The notes beneath the pieces were generated by a model. That model was not told where the DNA came from. It saw nothing but the letters and a program-made list of their open reading frames with translations, and made no database searches. A stretch of 64,000 nt of DNA from JAJXWB01 sp046349085. Lineage in GTDB: Bacteria > Pseudomonadota > Alphaproteobacteria > Rhizobiales > Beijerinckiaceae. Below are positions 8,876 through 17,411 of the stretch, in pieces; position 1 is the stretch's first letter, and every line of letters begins with the position of its first letter. A program made the translations under genes and the position numbers. The DNA is taken from contig JAXMDA010000001.1 of the NCBI GenBank assembly GCA_046349085.1, positions 248,001-312,000 of the forward strand. The letters are read 5' to 3'.

Positions 8876-10165
8876 GTGAGCGTGAAGACCGCCGACGAGC
8901 GAATGCCGGCGACGCTGCCGCTCAGCGAGGAGCAGGCGCTGGCGCAGCGGCAGGCGATTTCGCGCGCGCTGCGCCGCGCCGCGCGGACCGCGCGAACGCC
9001 TGCAAGCATCATTTCCGGCGGCTACGGGCAGGCGCGCGGGGGAGCCCGCGCGTTCAGGCTCGGTCTCATCGCGAGCTTCGTCCTCGTGGTCGCCGTCCCG
9101 TTTCTCGTTGAAAGCGCCTACTGGGGCCTCATCGCCAGCAAGCAATACGCGACGGAGTTGCGATTCGCCGTGCGTAGCGTCGAAAGCGGCGGCACGCCCT
9201 CGGCGGCGACGGCGATGACCAGCATGCCGCTTGGGACGATGGGAGGGGGCGCGGCGTCGCAGGATACGCAGATCGCGGCCAATTACATTCTCAGCAAGGG
9301 CATGATCGCCGCGCTCGAGAAGTCGGTGGGGCTCCGGCAGATGTACGCCCGATCGGAGGCCGACTATTTCTCGCGCTTCGACCCCTCCGACCCGGTGGAG
9401 GAACTCGAGGAATATTGGCGCAAGCGCGTGAAGGTCGAGACCGACAATACGTCCGGCATCGTGTCCGTCATCGTGCGCGCCTTCACGCCGCAGGACTCCA
9501 CCAGGATATCCGCCAAGATCCTCGAGCTGACAGAAGAGCTCGTGAACGACATGTCGACGCGCAGCCGGCGCGACAAGCTCGAGCTTGCCAAGCGCGAGCT
9601 CGACCGCACCGAGGACGCCCTGCGCCAGAGCACCGCGGCCATGCGCGACGTCCGCGAGGCGCAAGGCGTGCTGGACACCAAGGCGTCGGCCGAAGCCCTC
9701 AACAAGGTGATCGGGACGCTGCGTCTGGGTATGTCGCATGCGCAGCAGGATCTGGCGGCGCTGGGCGACACGGCCACGGATTCGCCGACGGCGCGCGTTC
9801 TGCGCGCGCGGATCGCGACGCTCAAATCGCAGATCGACGATTATTCGGAGCAGATCGCCAGCAGCAAGGAGACCGGCGCCGGACCGAGCCTGGCGCAGCG
9901 CGAGGATCCGCTGTATCGCGCGCAGGTCGAACTCGACATCGCCCGGCAGCAATATGCGGAGGCGTCCGGCGTCTTCCAGCGCGCGCGCGCCGATCTCGAC
10001 ACGCAGCACACCTACGTCGTGTCGATCCTCAGGCCGACGCTCGCGGAAACGTCGACCTATCCGCGGCGGTGGTGGGAATGGAGCATCGTGGTCGCGCCGC
10101 TCGCGCTCGGCTGGGGCCTGCTCGCCGCGCTTGCTTTCCTCGTCCGCGACAATATGGCTAAGTAG
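8876..10165 (+). CDS. Polysaccharide co-polymerase / export inner-membrane protein (KpsE/CtrB/BexC type)
   Basis: 429 residues starting at GTG. An N-terminal cytoplasmic tail of about 60 residues and one membrane helix (about 62-88) precede a long periplasmic coiled-coil region (about 150-390) containing 'TPQDSTRISAKILELTEELVNDMSTRSRRDKLELAKRELDR'-type sequence. A C-terminal membrane helix 'WSIVVAPLALGWGLLAALAFLV' closes the protein. This two-helix PCP-3 layout links the ABC exporter to the Wza-type outer-membrane channel. It follows the ATPase gene. A second, divergent paralogue lies at 11271-12485. Confidence 0.85.
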   Translation: MSVKTADERMPATLPLSEEQALAQRQAISRALRRAARTARTPASIISGGYGQARGGARAFRLGLIASFVLVVAVPFLVESAYWGLIASKQYATELRFAVRSVESGGTPSAATAMTSMPLGTMGGGAASQDTQIAANYILSKGMIAALEKSVGLRQMYARSEADYFSRFDPSDPVEELEEYWRKRVKVETDNTSGIVSVIVRAFTPQDSTRISAKILELTEELVNDMSTRSRRDKLELAKRELDRTEDALRQSTAAMRDVREAQGVLDTKASAEALNKVIGTLRLGMSHAQQDLAALGDTATDSPTARVLRARIATLKSQIDDYSEQIASSKETGAGPSLAQREDPLYRAQVELDIARQQYAEASGVFQRARADLDTQHTYVVSILRPTLAETSTYPRRWWEWSIVVAPLALGWGLLAALAFLVRDNMAK

Positions 10166-10203
10166 CGCCCCGCTCAGGCGGAGGCGCGCGGGATCGGGCC
10201 TGA

Positions 10204-11283
10204 ATGTTCTTCAACGTCGACAGCGACAGGGGCGCGGTCATCCACGGCTGGTTCGCCGCGGACAATCCGGCGGTCTCGGCGCGTCTTGCGATCCGCGCGC
10301 CCGGTCGCGAGGAAGTGACCGTCGAAGCCAACCTGCAGCGCGACGACGTGCGCGATCTCGGCCTTCACGGCACCGGCCGCGTCGGGTTCCGTATCGACAA
10401 ATCCATCGTTCCCGATCTCGACGAGCTCGTGGACGTCGAAATCCTGGAAGCGGAGTCGGGCCTGCCGATCTACCGGCGCCTGCAGCCCGGCCGCCATATC
10501 GAGAAGAAGCTGATCCTGTTCGACGCCTCGCTGATGCCGCAGCGGCGCATCCACGACCAGATCCGGGACAATTTCGCGCTGACCTATTTTTCCGTCGAGC
10601 GCTATTCGCTGGAAACGAGCATCGTTCTGATCAGCAACCATCACGCGACGTCGCTCGTCGTGACGGGCCGCTCGAGCTACAACCGGTACGCGGCCCATCT
10701 CGACAATGCGGGCTTCATCAAGGCCGCGCTCCTGCGCGAGCCCTACGAGGAACTCGCCGAGCGGCTCTTGTTCCTCAACCTCCTGTCGCGTTCGCCGTCC
10801 GCGCATCTGGCGACCAGCTTTCTGACCGGCCTCCAGCCGCTGCTCGATTTCGCCCGCGACCTGCCGCTGACGGACACCAAGGCGATGGTCTCGCATTTCC
10901 GGCAGGTCGACGCGGAGCAGAAGCGCGCCATCGCAAGCCCGATGGTGCGTATGCTCGGTTGCGACGTCGGCGACGAACCGGAGCGCCGGCATGTTTCGGT
11001 GGCGCTCGACAATCTGGCGGGCATGGATGTCGTCGGCTGCCGCGAACGCTACAGCGTTTTCCGCAATCTTCTGTGGCGAACGCTCGGCGCGGATGTCCTG
11101 GGCGAAGAAACCCCGACCGCCTTCGCTTCCGTCGCGGCTCTCGCCAAGGACCTGAAGCGCATCGGCGTGCTGGGCGACCTGCTGGAACACGACGCGGAAC
11201 TGTACAAACTCGCCCGCGAAGCGATCGACGCCGGCCTTTCCGGAGACGCCGAAGTCTCCCTGCGCGACACTCAGGCGACGTGA
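10204..11283 (+). CDS. Capsule-locus protein of unknown function
   Basis: 359 residues with no family I can name with confidence. The first 95 residues look like a beta-rich domain, and the rest is mainly helical and probably cytoplasmic. No signal peptide or membrane helix is seen. The segment around residues 155-190, with 'LREPYEELAERLLFLN', loosely resembles the 3'-phosphate-binding helix of sulfotransferases (RDP..R), but the preceding P-loop-like PAPS motif is missing, so this is only a hint. It sits between the two co-polymerase genes. Its 3' end overlaps the convergent gene by 13 bp. Confidence 0.7.
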   Translation: MFFNVDSDRGAVIHGWFAADNPAVSARLAIRAPGREEVTVEANLQRDDVRDLGLHGTGRVGFRIDKSIVPDLDELVDVEILEAESGLPIYRRLQPGRHIEKKLILFDASLMPQRRIHDQIRDNFALTYFSVERYSLETSIVLISNHHATSLVVTGRSSYNRYAAHLDNAGFIKAALLREPYEELAERLLFLNLLSRSPSAHLATSFLTGLQPLLDFARDLPLTDTKAMVSHFRQVDAEQKRAIASPMVRMLGCDVGDEPERRHVSVALDNLAGMDVVGCRERYSVFRNLLWRTLGADVLGEETPTAFASVAALAKDLKRIGVLGDLLEHDAELYKLAREAIDAGLSGDAEVSLRDTQAT

Positions 11284-12485
11284 TCGCCGATCGCCGCGGC
11301 GATCAGGGCGAGAATGGCCCAGGCGATGCCGAGCGAAGCAAACAGCAGGAGCGTTTTCGCAAATATGCGCGGCCCGGCCGCTTCCTGCGGCGGGACCGGC
11401 GCAACGACCACGCCGACATAGATCTGCTGGCGATCCATGTCCTGCCGCGCTTCCTGATAGGCGTTCTTGGAGATCGAGTAGATCAGCAGGGCGAATTGCT
11501 CCTCGAGCTGCAGCCGCTCGTAGGCGCCCATTTGCGCGGCCACCGCCCGCTCGTTCTCGGGGTCGGTCAGCAATTTCCTGAGCTCCGCGATCTGACGCTC
11601 GATCGCCTCGAGCCGCGAGCGCTCGATCCGGCGCGTCGGCGAATCCGGGTTGATGACTCCCTTGAGCGTCGCCATGGAATTTTCGATTTCGAGCTTGTCG
11701 GACGTAAGCTTGCCGATCTGCTCGTTGAGCGTTTTGGCGCGCGCCGTCGGGTCGATCAGGACATTCTCCTGCCGGAAAACCGTTACGGCCGCGCGCGCGC
11801 GGGAGAGCGCCTCGGCGGCAACCGAGACTTCCTTGTCCAGCCGCGCCAGCTTGTCGCGCCGGCTGCGCAATGTGATCTCGTTCACCAGCTTTTCGCACTG
11901 GGCGATCACGTCCTGCGAAATCCTGGCCGCGTCCTGCGGCGTGAAGGCGGCGACCTTCATGGTCAGGATGCCCGAGACGATATCGACGCTCGCGGCGACC
12001 TGCTTGAGCCAATAGGAAAGCGCATCCTCGAGGGACGGATCGCGTTCTATCCGCGAAAAGAAATCGACGCCGGCCGGCGCATATTTCTCCTCGAGATATT
12101 TCGCGCCGCCCAGATCGACGAGCAGCGGCTTGCTCTTGATGTAATTGAGCACGACGAAGGAATTCTGAACTGCAAGGCTCATGCCGGCGTTCGATGGCGC
12201 GTCGCGCTTCTTTTCGTTCGCCTCGCGCACCACCATGCGCGTCTCGGCCACGTAATATCTGGACTGCCAGAGCGCGCTGTAGAGGAAATAGACGAGCGTC
12301 GGCAGGAACACCAAAAGCATGAAGCCGGCGCGCGCCATGCCGCCGCCGCGCGCCGCCGCGACCGGCGTCAGCGTCTCGACGCCCGCGCGCAACAAGGCCG
12401 GCGCTTGCGCCGCGCCCAGCCTGGCGAGCTGGCCGGCCCTGCGCACCAGATCGGCGCCGACATGCTGGTTCAAGCCGTTCCTCAC
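11271..12485 (-). CDS. Second polysaccharide co-polymerase (KpsE/CtrB-like)
   Basis: 404 residues with the same plan as the 8876-10165 product: a short N-terminal tail, a membrane helix at about 51-70, a long periplasmic helical region and a C-terminal membrane helix. It shares the signature 'FTPQDAARIS...LVNEITLRSRRDKLARLDKEV' with its paralogue. Outside that core the two differ in length and sequence. It is encoded on the opposite strand to the other exporter genes. Two co-polymerases with only one visible ATPase, permease and outer-membrane channel is unusual. It may serve a second system outside the window or form mixed oligomers. Confidence 0.83.
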   Translation of the reverse strand: MRNGLNQHVGADLVRRAGQLARLGAAQAPALLRAGVETLTPVAAARGGGMARAGFMLLVFLPTLVYFLYSALWQSRYYVAETRMVVREANEKKRDAPSNAGMSLAVQNSFVVLNYIKSKPLLVDLGGAKYLEEKYAPAGVDFFSRIERDPSLEDALSYWLKQVAASVDIVSGILTMKVAAFTPQDAARISQDVIAQCEKLVNEITLRSRRDKLARLDKEVSVAAEALSRARAAVTVFRQENVLIDPTARAKTLNEQIGKLTSDKLEIENSMATLKGVINPDSPTRRIERSRLEAIERQIAELRKLLTDPENERAVAAQMGAYERLQLEEQFALLIYSISKNAYQEARQDMDRQQIYVGVVVAPVPPQEAAGPRIFAKTLLLFASLGIAWAILALIAAAIGDHVA

Positions 12486-12580
12486 AATCCCTGCGCCGCG
12501 TTTCTACCGTGGCGCGCGCGGCGCGTCTAATGGCGCGCAAATCTCTTGACCTCGCCTTCGTCGCCGCTACGGTCGCCCCA

Positions 12581-12844
12581 ATGGAAAATCCGGCTTCGTC
12601 GTCCGCGATCGCGCTCGAATGTTATTATGCCTACGGCTACCGGGGCCGCGCCATGATGGCGGTCCGCGCCCCCTTCGCCATGAGCGGCGACGCGCCGGAA
12701 CTGGTCGGCCAGACGGTCTCCATCGGCGGCGCGCCCTACCGGGTCGTCGGCGTCTGGCGGCAAATTTCCGGGCCGATCGCCAAGGGCGAGCCGATCGGGG
12801 TGGAAGTGTCCGTCGCCGCATCGGCCCGGCGGCCTGAAGCGTGA
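12581..12844 (+). CDS. Small protein of unknown function, first gene of a coupled capsule module
   Basis: 87 residues from an ATG at 12581. It is largely predicted beta strand, with 'VGQTVSIGGAPYRVVGVWRQI' as its most structured part. There is no signal peptide or membrane segment. I do not recognise the family. Its stop overlaps the GTG start of the next gene (GTGA), so it is translationally coupled to the SGNH-like protein and probably acts with it. An in-frame start 72 bp upstream exists but gives an Arg/Ala-rich tail without support. Confidence 0.55.
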   Translation: MENPASSSAIALECYYAYGYRGRAMMAVRAPFAMSGDAPELVGQTVSIGGAPYRVVGVWRQISGPIAKGEPIGVEVSVAASARRPEA

Positions 12845-13629
12845 CCGCGTCCGACAATACGGGCGTGGCGAGTTTCGTCGGCCTGGGACACAGCCATATC
12901 GTCGCCCTCGCCAAGGGCGCCTACGCGCTCGAGGCGAAGAGGACGGAGATCGCCGGACGCGCGGTCTGCGGGCGCTTCCGCTATCTCTACGACGAAGCCT
13001 ACATGCCGCCCTTCGCGGACGCCGCGGGAACGGCGCTTAATCCGGCGATCGAAGCGGCGCTCGCCGAGGGCGCCCCGCAATTCATCCTGCTGTCGATGGG
13101 CGGCAACGAGCACAACATCGTGTCCATGCGGCAGCCCACGCCGCGCTTCGATTTCATTCTCTCCGGCGCGCCGGACGCGCCGCTCGATCCCACGGCCGAG
13201 ATCATACCCGAAGCCGCCGTTCGCGAGACCTTGCGCGACTACATGGCCGAAAGCATGCGCGTGCTGCGGGCGATCCGCGCGGCGAGCCCCCTGCCGATGA
13301 TTCTCGTCGAACCGCCGCCGCCGCTGCCGCGCGCGCAGGTGCTGGCCTATCCCAAGGAATTCTTCCGCTCGCAGTTCGACCAGCGCGGCATGTCGTCGGA
13401 CGCCTTGCGGCGCAAGGTCTGGCGGGTGCAGATAGAGATGATGCGCCAGGCCAGCGACGACCTCGCAATTCCCTATATCGAGACGCCCGCAGAAGCGTTC
13501 GGCGCCGACGGCCTGCTGGCGCCCTGGGCCTGCGGCCAGGACGCCTCCCACGCCAACGAGGCCTACGGCGAGATGGCGATCGCCGCCGCCGTGCGCCGCA
13601 TGGCGGCGCGCATGGCAGGGGCCGCCTGA
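12841..13629 (+). CDS. SGNH/GDSL-hydrolase-like protein
   Basis: 262 residues, GTG start overlapping the previous stop. SGNH blocks can be read: GLGHSH (14-19) at the position of block I, GGNEH (87-91) as block III, and DASHANEAYG from about 234 as block V with the Asp-x-x-His pair. No secretion signal is visible, so it may act in the cytoplasm on a precursor. Family members esterify or de-esterify sugars (O-acetyl transfer or removal). The block I serine context differs from canonical GDSL, so activity is not assured. It is coupled to the GSCFA gene by a TGATG overlap. Confidence 0.7.
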   Translation: MTASDNTGVASFVGLGHSHIVALAKGAYALEAKRTEIAGRAVCGRFRYLYDEAYMPPFADAAGTALNPAIEAALAEGAPQFILLSMGGNEHNIVSMRQPTPRFDFILSGAPDAPLDPTAEIIPEAAVRETLRDYMAESMRVLRAIRAASPLPMILVEPPPPLPRAQVLAYPKEFFRSQFDQRGMSSDALRRKVWRVQIEMMRQASDDLAIPYIETPAEAFGADGLLAPWACGQDASHANEAYGEMAIAAAVRRMAARMAGAA

Positions 13630-14759
13630 TGGCCCGCCATCCCTATGCCGACCTGCCGGACGCCGCCTACTGGCGGCGCGCCGTCGGAAACATCGCGCCG
13701 GAGGCGATCGACCCGGTGGCGGCCGCGCCCTTCCAGATCGGCGCGCGGACGAAAGTCGCCGCCGCGGGCTCCTGCTTCGCGCAGCATATCGGGCGCTATC
13801 TCAAGGCCGCCGGCTGCGCCTATCTGGTGACGGAGAACGCGCATCCCGTGATGACCGAGGCCGCGGGCGCCGCGCTGAACTACGGGCTCTATACGGCGCG
13901 CACGGGCAATATCTACACGGCGCGCCAGCTCCTCCAGCTCCTGGAGCGCGCCTACGGACGTTTCCAGCCGAAGGAGGACCTGTGGGAAGAGAGCGGCGGC
14001 GTTCTCCTCGATCCGTTCCGTCCGACGATCCAGCCAGGCGGCTTCAATTCCCGCCGCGAATTCGACATCGACCGTGTCAGGCACTTCGCAGCCGTGCGCG
14101 AAGCCTTCGAAACGCTCGACGTTCTGGTCTTCACGCTCGGACTGACCGAAGCCTGGCGCGCGCGCCGCGACGGCGCCGTCTTCCCCGTCTGTCCGGGGGT
14201 CAGCGGCGGACGGTTCTCGGCCGAGGCGCATGAATTCGTGAATTTCGGCGTTGCGGACGTCGCCGGGGATCTCGCCGCCTTCGTGAAGGCGCTGCGGGCG
14301 GTCAATCCGGCGGCGAAGCTCATTCTCACCGTGTCGCCCGTGCCGCTCGTCGCCACCGCCGAGCCCCGGCACGTCCTGACCTCGACCGTCTATTCCAAAT
14401 CGGTGCTGCGGGTGGCGGCCGAAATGACCGTCAAGGCCTTCGACGACATCGTCTATTTCCCGTCGTACGAAATCGTGGCGAGCGGCTTTGCGGGCGATTA
14501 TTTCGCCGCCGACCGACGCTCCGTGACAGAGGCCGGCGTCGCCCATGTCATGCGGGTCTTCGCCGATCATTATCTCAAAGGCGCCTCGGGCGGCGGCGTC
14601 TTCGCCGACATCGTGCGCAAGGCGGCGCGTTCCGTGACCGGCGCGGTCGGGGCGGAGGCGCGCGCGGCCGGACTCGAGGCGGCCTTCTCCGTCATGTGCG
14701 ACGAGGAAGCGCTCGATCCCGCCTTTCTCTCCGGCCCGCGAGCGCCGGGCGCGGCATGA
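13629..14759 (+). CDS. GSCFA-domain protein
   Basis: 376 residues carrying the motif that names the family, GSCFA (47-51), followed by 'QHIGRYL' and later 'TLGLTEAW' and 'LTVSPVPLVAT'. GSCFA proteins are SGNH-related hydrolases or transferases of poorly known function, often found in polysaccharide clusters. The domain fills residues about 40-300. The C-terminal 70 residues are Ala-rich and less conserved. Overlapping starts and stops on both sides (TGATG before, ATGA after) tie it to the SGNH-like protein and the GT4 enzyme. Confidence 0.85.
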   Translation: MARHPYADLPDAAYWRRAVGNIAPEAIDPVAAAPFQIGARTKVAAAGSCFAQHIGRYLKAAGCAYLVTENAHPVMTEAAGAALNYGLYTARTGNIYTARQLLQLLERAYGRFQPKEDLWEESGGVLLDPFRPTIQPGGFNSRREFDIDRVRHFAAVREAFETLDVLVFTLGLTEAWRARRDGAVFPVCPGVSGGRFSAEAHEFVNFGVADVAGDLAAFVKALRAVNPAAKLILTVSPVPLVATAEPRHVLTSTVYSKSVLRVAAEMTVKAFDDIVYFPSYEIVASGFAGDYFAADRRSVTEAGVAHVMRVFADHYLKGASGGGVFADIVRKAARSVTGAVGAEARAAGLEAAFSVMCDEEALDPAFLSGPRAPGAA

Positions 14760-16033
14760 CGCGCGTCGTCTACGACCTGTCGCGCCTCTCGACCCGGGTC
14801 CTGAACGCCACGCCCAACGGCATCGACTGGATCGACCGGCTGCTGGCCGATCATTTTCTCGAAAGCCGCAGCGCCGACACCTGGCCGCTGCTCTTCGGCC
14901 CCTTTGGCCCGCGGCTGTTCGCGCCGGGCCTTCTGCCGAACCCGACCGCCGCGCTCGAGCGTCAATGGGACGCGCCGGCGATCATTCCGGATGCGCTGGT
15001 CGAGGCCCTCCAGCGGCCCGTCTCGGTCGGACAAGCCGGCCGCCGCCTCGATCTGGCGGCGCGCGGGCGGCCGCGCCGAATCGCGGCGGCGCTCGGCGAT
15101 TATGGGCTGAAGCTGGGCGCCGACCCCCGAACCGAAGCCCCGGAAGGCGCCGTATACCTGAACGCCACGCATTATCCCCTGGAATCGGCCCGGCACGTCG
15201 CCTGGCTCGACGCGCGGCCGGATGTGAAGCCGGTCTTCTTCATCCACGACCTGCTGCCGGTCGCGACGCCCGAAACTTTCTGGCGCGGCGAGCCGGAGCG
15301 GCATGCGCGCCGCCTCGCCCTGCTCGCCCGGCGCGGCGCGGGCGCCGTGGTCACCAGCGGCGCGGTCGCGGCCGATCTTGCCGCGTATATGCGAAAACAG
15401 GGCCGCTTCGACCTGCCGATCCTCCAGGCCCACCCGCCGGTCGCCCCTGTTTTCCGCGCGCCCTGCCGGCCCGACCCGCGCCTCGCCAACATCGCCTATT
15501 TCGTCGCGTGCGGCACAATCGAGCCACGCAAGAACCACTTGCTGCTGGCCGAGGTCTGGCGCCGGCTCGTCGCCCGGCATGGCCCCGCGGCGCCCAGACT
15601 TGTCGTGGTCGGCAAGCGCGGCTGGAAGAGCGACGAGATCGTCGCCGCGCTGGCCGACCCGGCGCTGGGCGGCGCGATCGTCGAGGTCGGCGGGCTGTCG
15701 AACGGCGGCTGGCGGGCCCTGCTGGCCGGCGCCGCCGCCCTGCTCGCGCCCTCGTTCGCCGAAGGGTTCGGCCTGCCGCTCGCCGAAGCCCTCGCGGCGG
15801 GAACGCCGGCCCTGTGCTCGGACATTCCGGCATTCAGGGAGATCGGCTGCGAGGCGGTCGATTATCTCGACCCGCGCCGGGCTACGGACTGGGCCGCGCG
15901 AATCGCCGAGCTTCTCGATCGCGGCGGCGAGGCGCGCGCGCGGGCCGTCGGGCTCCACAAACATGTGGTGCCGGAAGCGTGGCTCGCCGAATTGGACGGC
16001 TTTTTGAGCGAAATCGCGGCTAACAAGCATTAA
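14756..16033 (+). CDS. GT4-family glycosyltransferase
   Basis: 425 residues of GT-B fold. The N-terminal half contains 'KPVFFIHDLLPVATPE'. The C-terminal half has 'VACGTIEPRKNHLLLAEVW', 'LVVVGKRGW' and the EX7E motif in 'PSFAEGFGLPLAEAL', which places it in family GT4. It transfers a nucleotide-activated sugar in the cytoplasm, probably during capsule or exopolysaccharide assembly. The start at 14756 overlaps the GSCFA stop by ATGA. A longer frame to 14696 lies inside the previous gene and is rejected. It is the last gene of the coupled module. Confidence 0.88.
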   Translation: MTRVVYDLSRLSTRVLNATPNGIDWIDRLLADHFLESRSADTWPLLFGPFGPRLFAPGLLPNPTAALERQWDAPAIIPDALVEALQRPVSVGQAGRRLDLAARGRPRRIAAALGDYGLKLGADPRTEAPEGAVYLNATHYPLESARHVAWLDARPDVKPVFFIHDLLPVATPETFWRGEPERHARRLALLARRGAGAVVTSGAVAADLAAYMRKQGRFDLPILQAHPPVAPVFRAPCRPDPRLANIAYFVACGTIEPRKNHLLLAEVWRRLVARHGPAAPRLVVVGKRGWKSDEIVAALADPALGGAIVEVGGLSNGGWRALLAGAAALLAPSFAEGFGLPLAEALAAGTPALCSDIPAFREIGCEAVDYLDPRRATDWAARIAELLDRGGEARARAVGLHKHVVPEAWLAELDGFLSEIAANKH

Positions 16034-16166
16034 CCACATCCGGCGCCCTCAATATCAATCGGGGCGCTGCTCCAGTATCCTTAACGCGGGTCGATTGACC
16101 CCGGCGCGCCGACGCGGCAAAAGGCGCCGGCGTAGGGGCGTCGCTTTAGGGATTTTCAAGGATTTC

Positions 16167-17333
16167 ATGGGTCGGGTTCTGACGATAGGTTTTGTGCTTG
16201 GGCTTGGCCTTGCGGGTGCGGGGTGCGGGTTCTTTCCGGCGCAGGGGCCTTCGGCGGGCGACGTCGTCCAGCAGTCGGCCGATTTCGAGGGCGGCCCGCG
16301 CTATCTGGTCGCCGACCTGACGCCGGCCTCGGTCGCCGTGCTCAAGCAGATCCCCAGTCCGACCTTCGCCCGCTTCGGCGCGCACGACGGCGCGCCCTCG
16401 CCGGCCATCGGGCTCGGCGATTCGGTTTCCGTCACCGTCTGGGAGGCGGCGTCCGGCGGCCTGTTCTCGTCGGCGGCGATCAACGGCGTCACCGCCGGCT
16501 CGCATTCGGCGGCCATCCCCGAGCAGGCGGTGGGGCGCGACGGGGCGATCACCATTCCCTACGCCGGGCGCATCAAGGTGGCCGGGCTGACGCCGGCGCA
16601 GGTGGAAAAGACCATCGTCGCCCGCCTCGTCGGCAAGGCGATCGAGCCGCAGGCGCTGGTCACCGTGTCGAAGAACCTGTCGAACTCCGTGACCGTGACC
16701 GGCGAGGTGACGAACGGGGCGCAGGTGCCGCTGTCGGCGCGCGGCGAGCGCATTCTCGACGTCATCGCGTCGACCGGCGGGCTGCGGGCGCCGGTGCACG
16801 ACGTGTTCATCTCGCTGTCCAGAGGCTCGACGACGGCCAAGATCCCGATGCAGGCGCTGCTGGCCAATCCGCGCGAGAACATCTACGTGCGCCCGCGCGA
16901 CGTGATCACCGTGGAAAGCCAGCCGCAGACGTTCACCGCCTTCGGCTCGACCGGCCGCAACGAACTGGTGCGGTTCGACGCGGCGGGGGTGACGCTGGAG
17001 GAAGCGGTGGCCAAGGCCGGCGGCCTGCAGTCGGAAATGGCCAATCCCGAAGGCGTGTTCCTGTTGCGCGCCGAGCCGGCCTCGATCGCCCGCCAGCTCG
17101 ATCCGGCCTATCCGATCCCGCCGGGCGTGGCGACGGTCAATGTCGTCTACCGCATCAACCTGAAGGACACGGCGACCTACTTCCTGGCGCGCTCCTTCCA
17201 GGTGCGCAACAAGGACGTGATCTACGTCGCCGCCGCCCCCTCGGCTGAGTTCTACAAGGCGATGCAGCTCTTCGCCACGGTCTCGCAGCCCGCAATCAGC
17301 GGCGCCACGCTGGCCGTCGCGGCCCGCCGCTAG
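16167..17333 (+). CDS. Polysaccharide export outer-membrane lipoprotein (Wza/KpsD/CtrA type)
   Basis: 388-residue lipoprotein. The signal peptide ends in a lipobox with Cys20 (GLAGAGC). The Poly_export domain (about 90-180) includes 'IGLGDSVSVTVWEAA' and 'GRDGAITIPYAGRIKVAGLTPAQVE', followed by two SLBB-like domains ('VTVTGEVTNGAQVPLSARGERILDVIASTGG' type). It should form the outer-membrane exit pore for the polymer. The start at 16167 follows AAGGA. The longer open frame upstream is Arg-rich and lacks a ribosome binding site. It is separated from the GT gene by 133 bp. Confidence 0.92.
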   Translation: MGRVLTIGFVLGLGLAGAGCGFFPAQGPSAGDVVQQSADFEGGPRYLVADLTPASVAVLKQIPSPTFARFGAHDGAPSPAIGLGDSVSVTVWEAASGGLFSSAAINGVTAGSHSAAIPEQAVGRDGAITIPYAGRIKVAGLTPAQVEKTIVARLVGKAIEPQALVTVSKNLSNSVTVTGEVTNGAQVPLSARGERILDVIASTGGLRAPVHDVFISLSRGSTTAKIPMQALLANPRENIYVRPRDVITVESQPQTFTAFGSTGRNELVRFDAAGVTLEEAVAKAGGLQSEMANPEGVFLLRAEPASIARQLDPAYPIPPGVATVNVVYRINLKDTATYFLARSFQVRNKDVIYVAAAPSAEFYKAMQLFATVSQPAISGATLAVAARR

Positions 17334-17411
17334 AGCGCGCGCTTTCGCAAAGACATTCAAACGCACGCCGCCGCCTGCTAGAAGCTCTCCCGAGACATCG
17401 GGGATCTTGCG

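Noticed and set aside
10174..12540. A 788-codon minus-strand open frame antisense to the unknown protein and in another frame of the second co-polymerase
   Set aside because: It has no family motif and Arg/Ala-biased composition; the frames at 10204-11283 and 11271-12485 carry recognisable domains or consistent composition.
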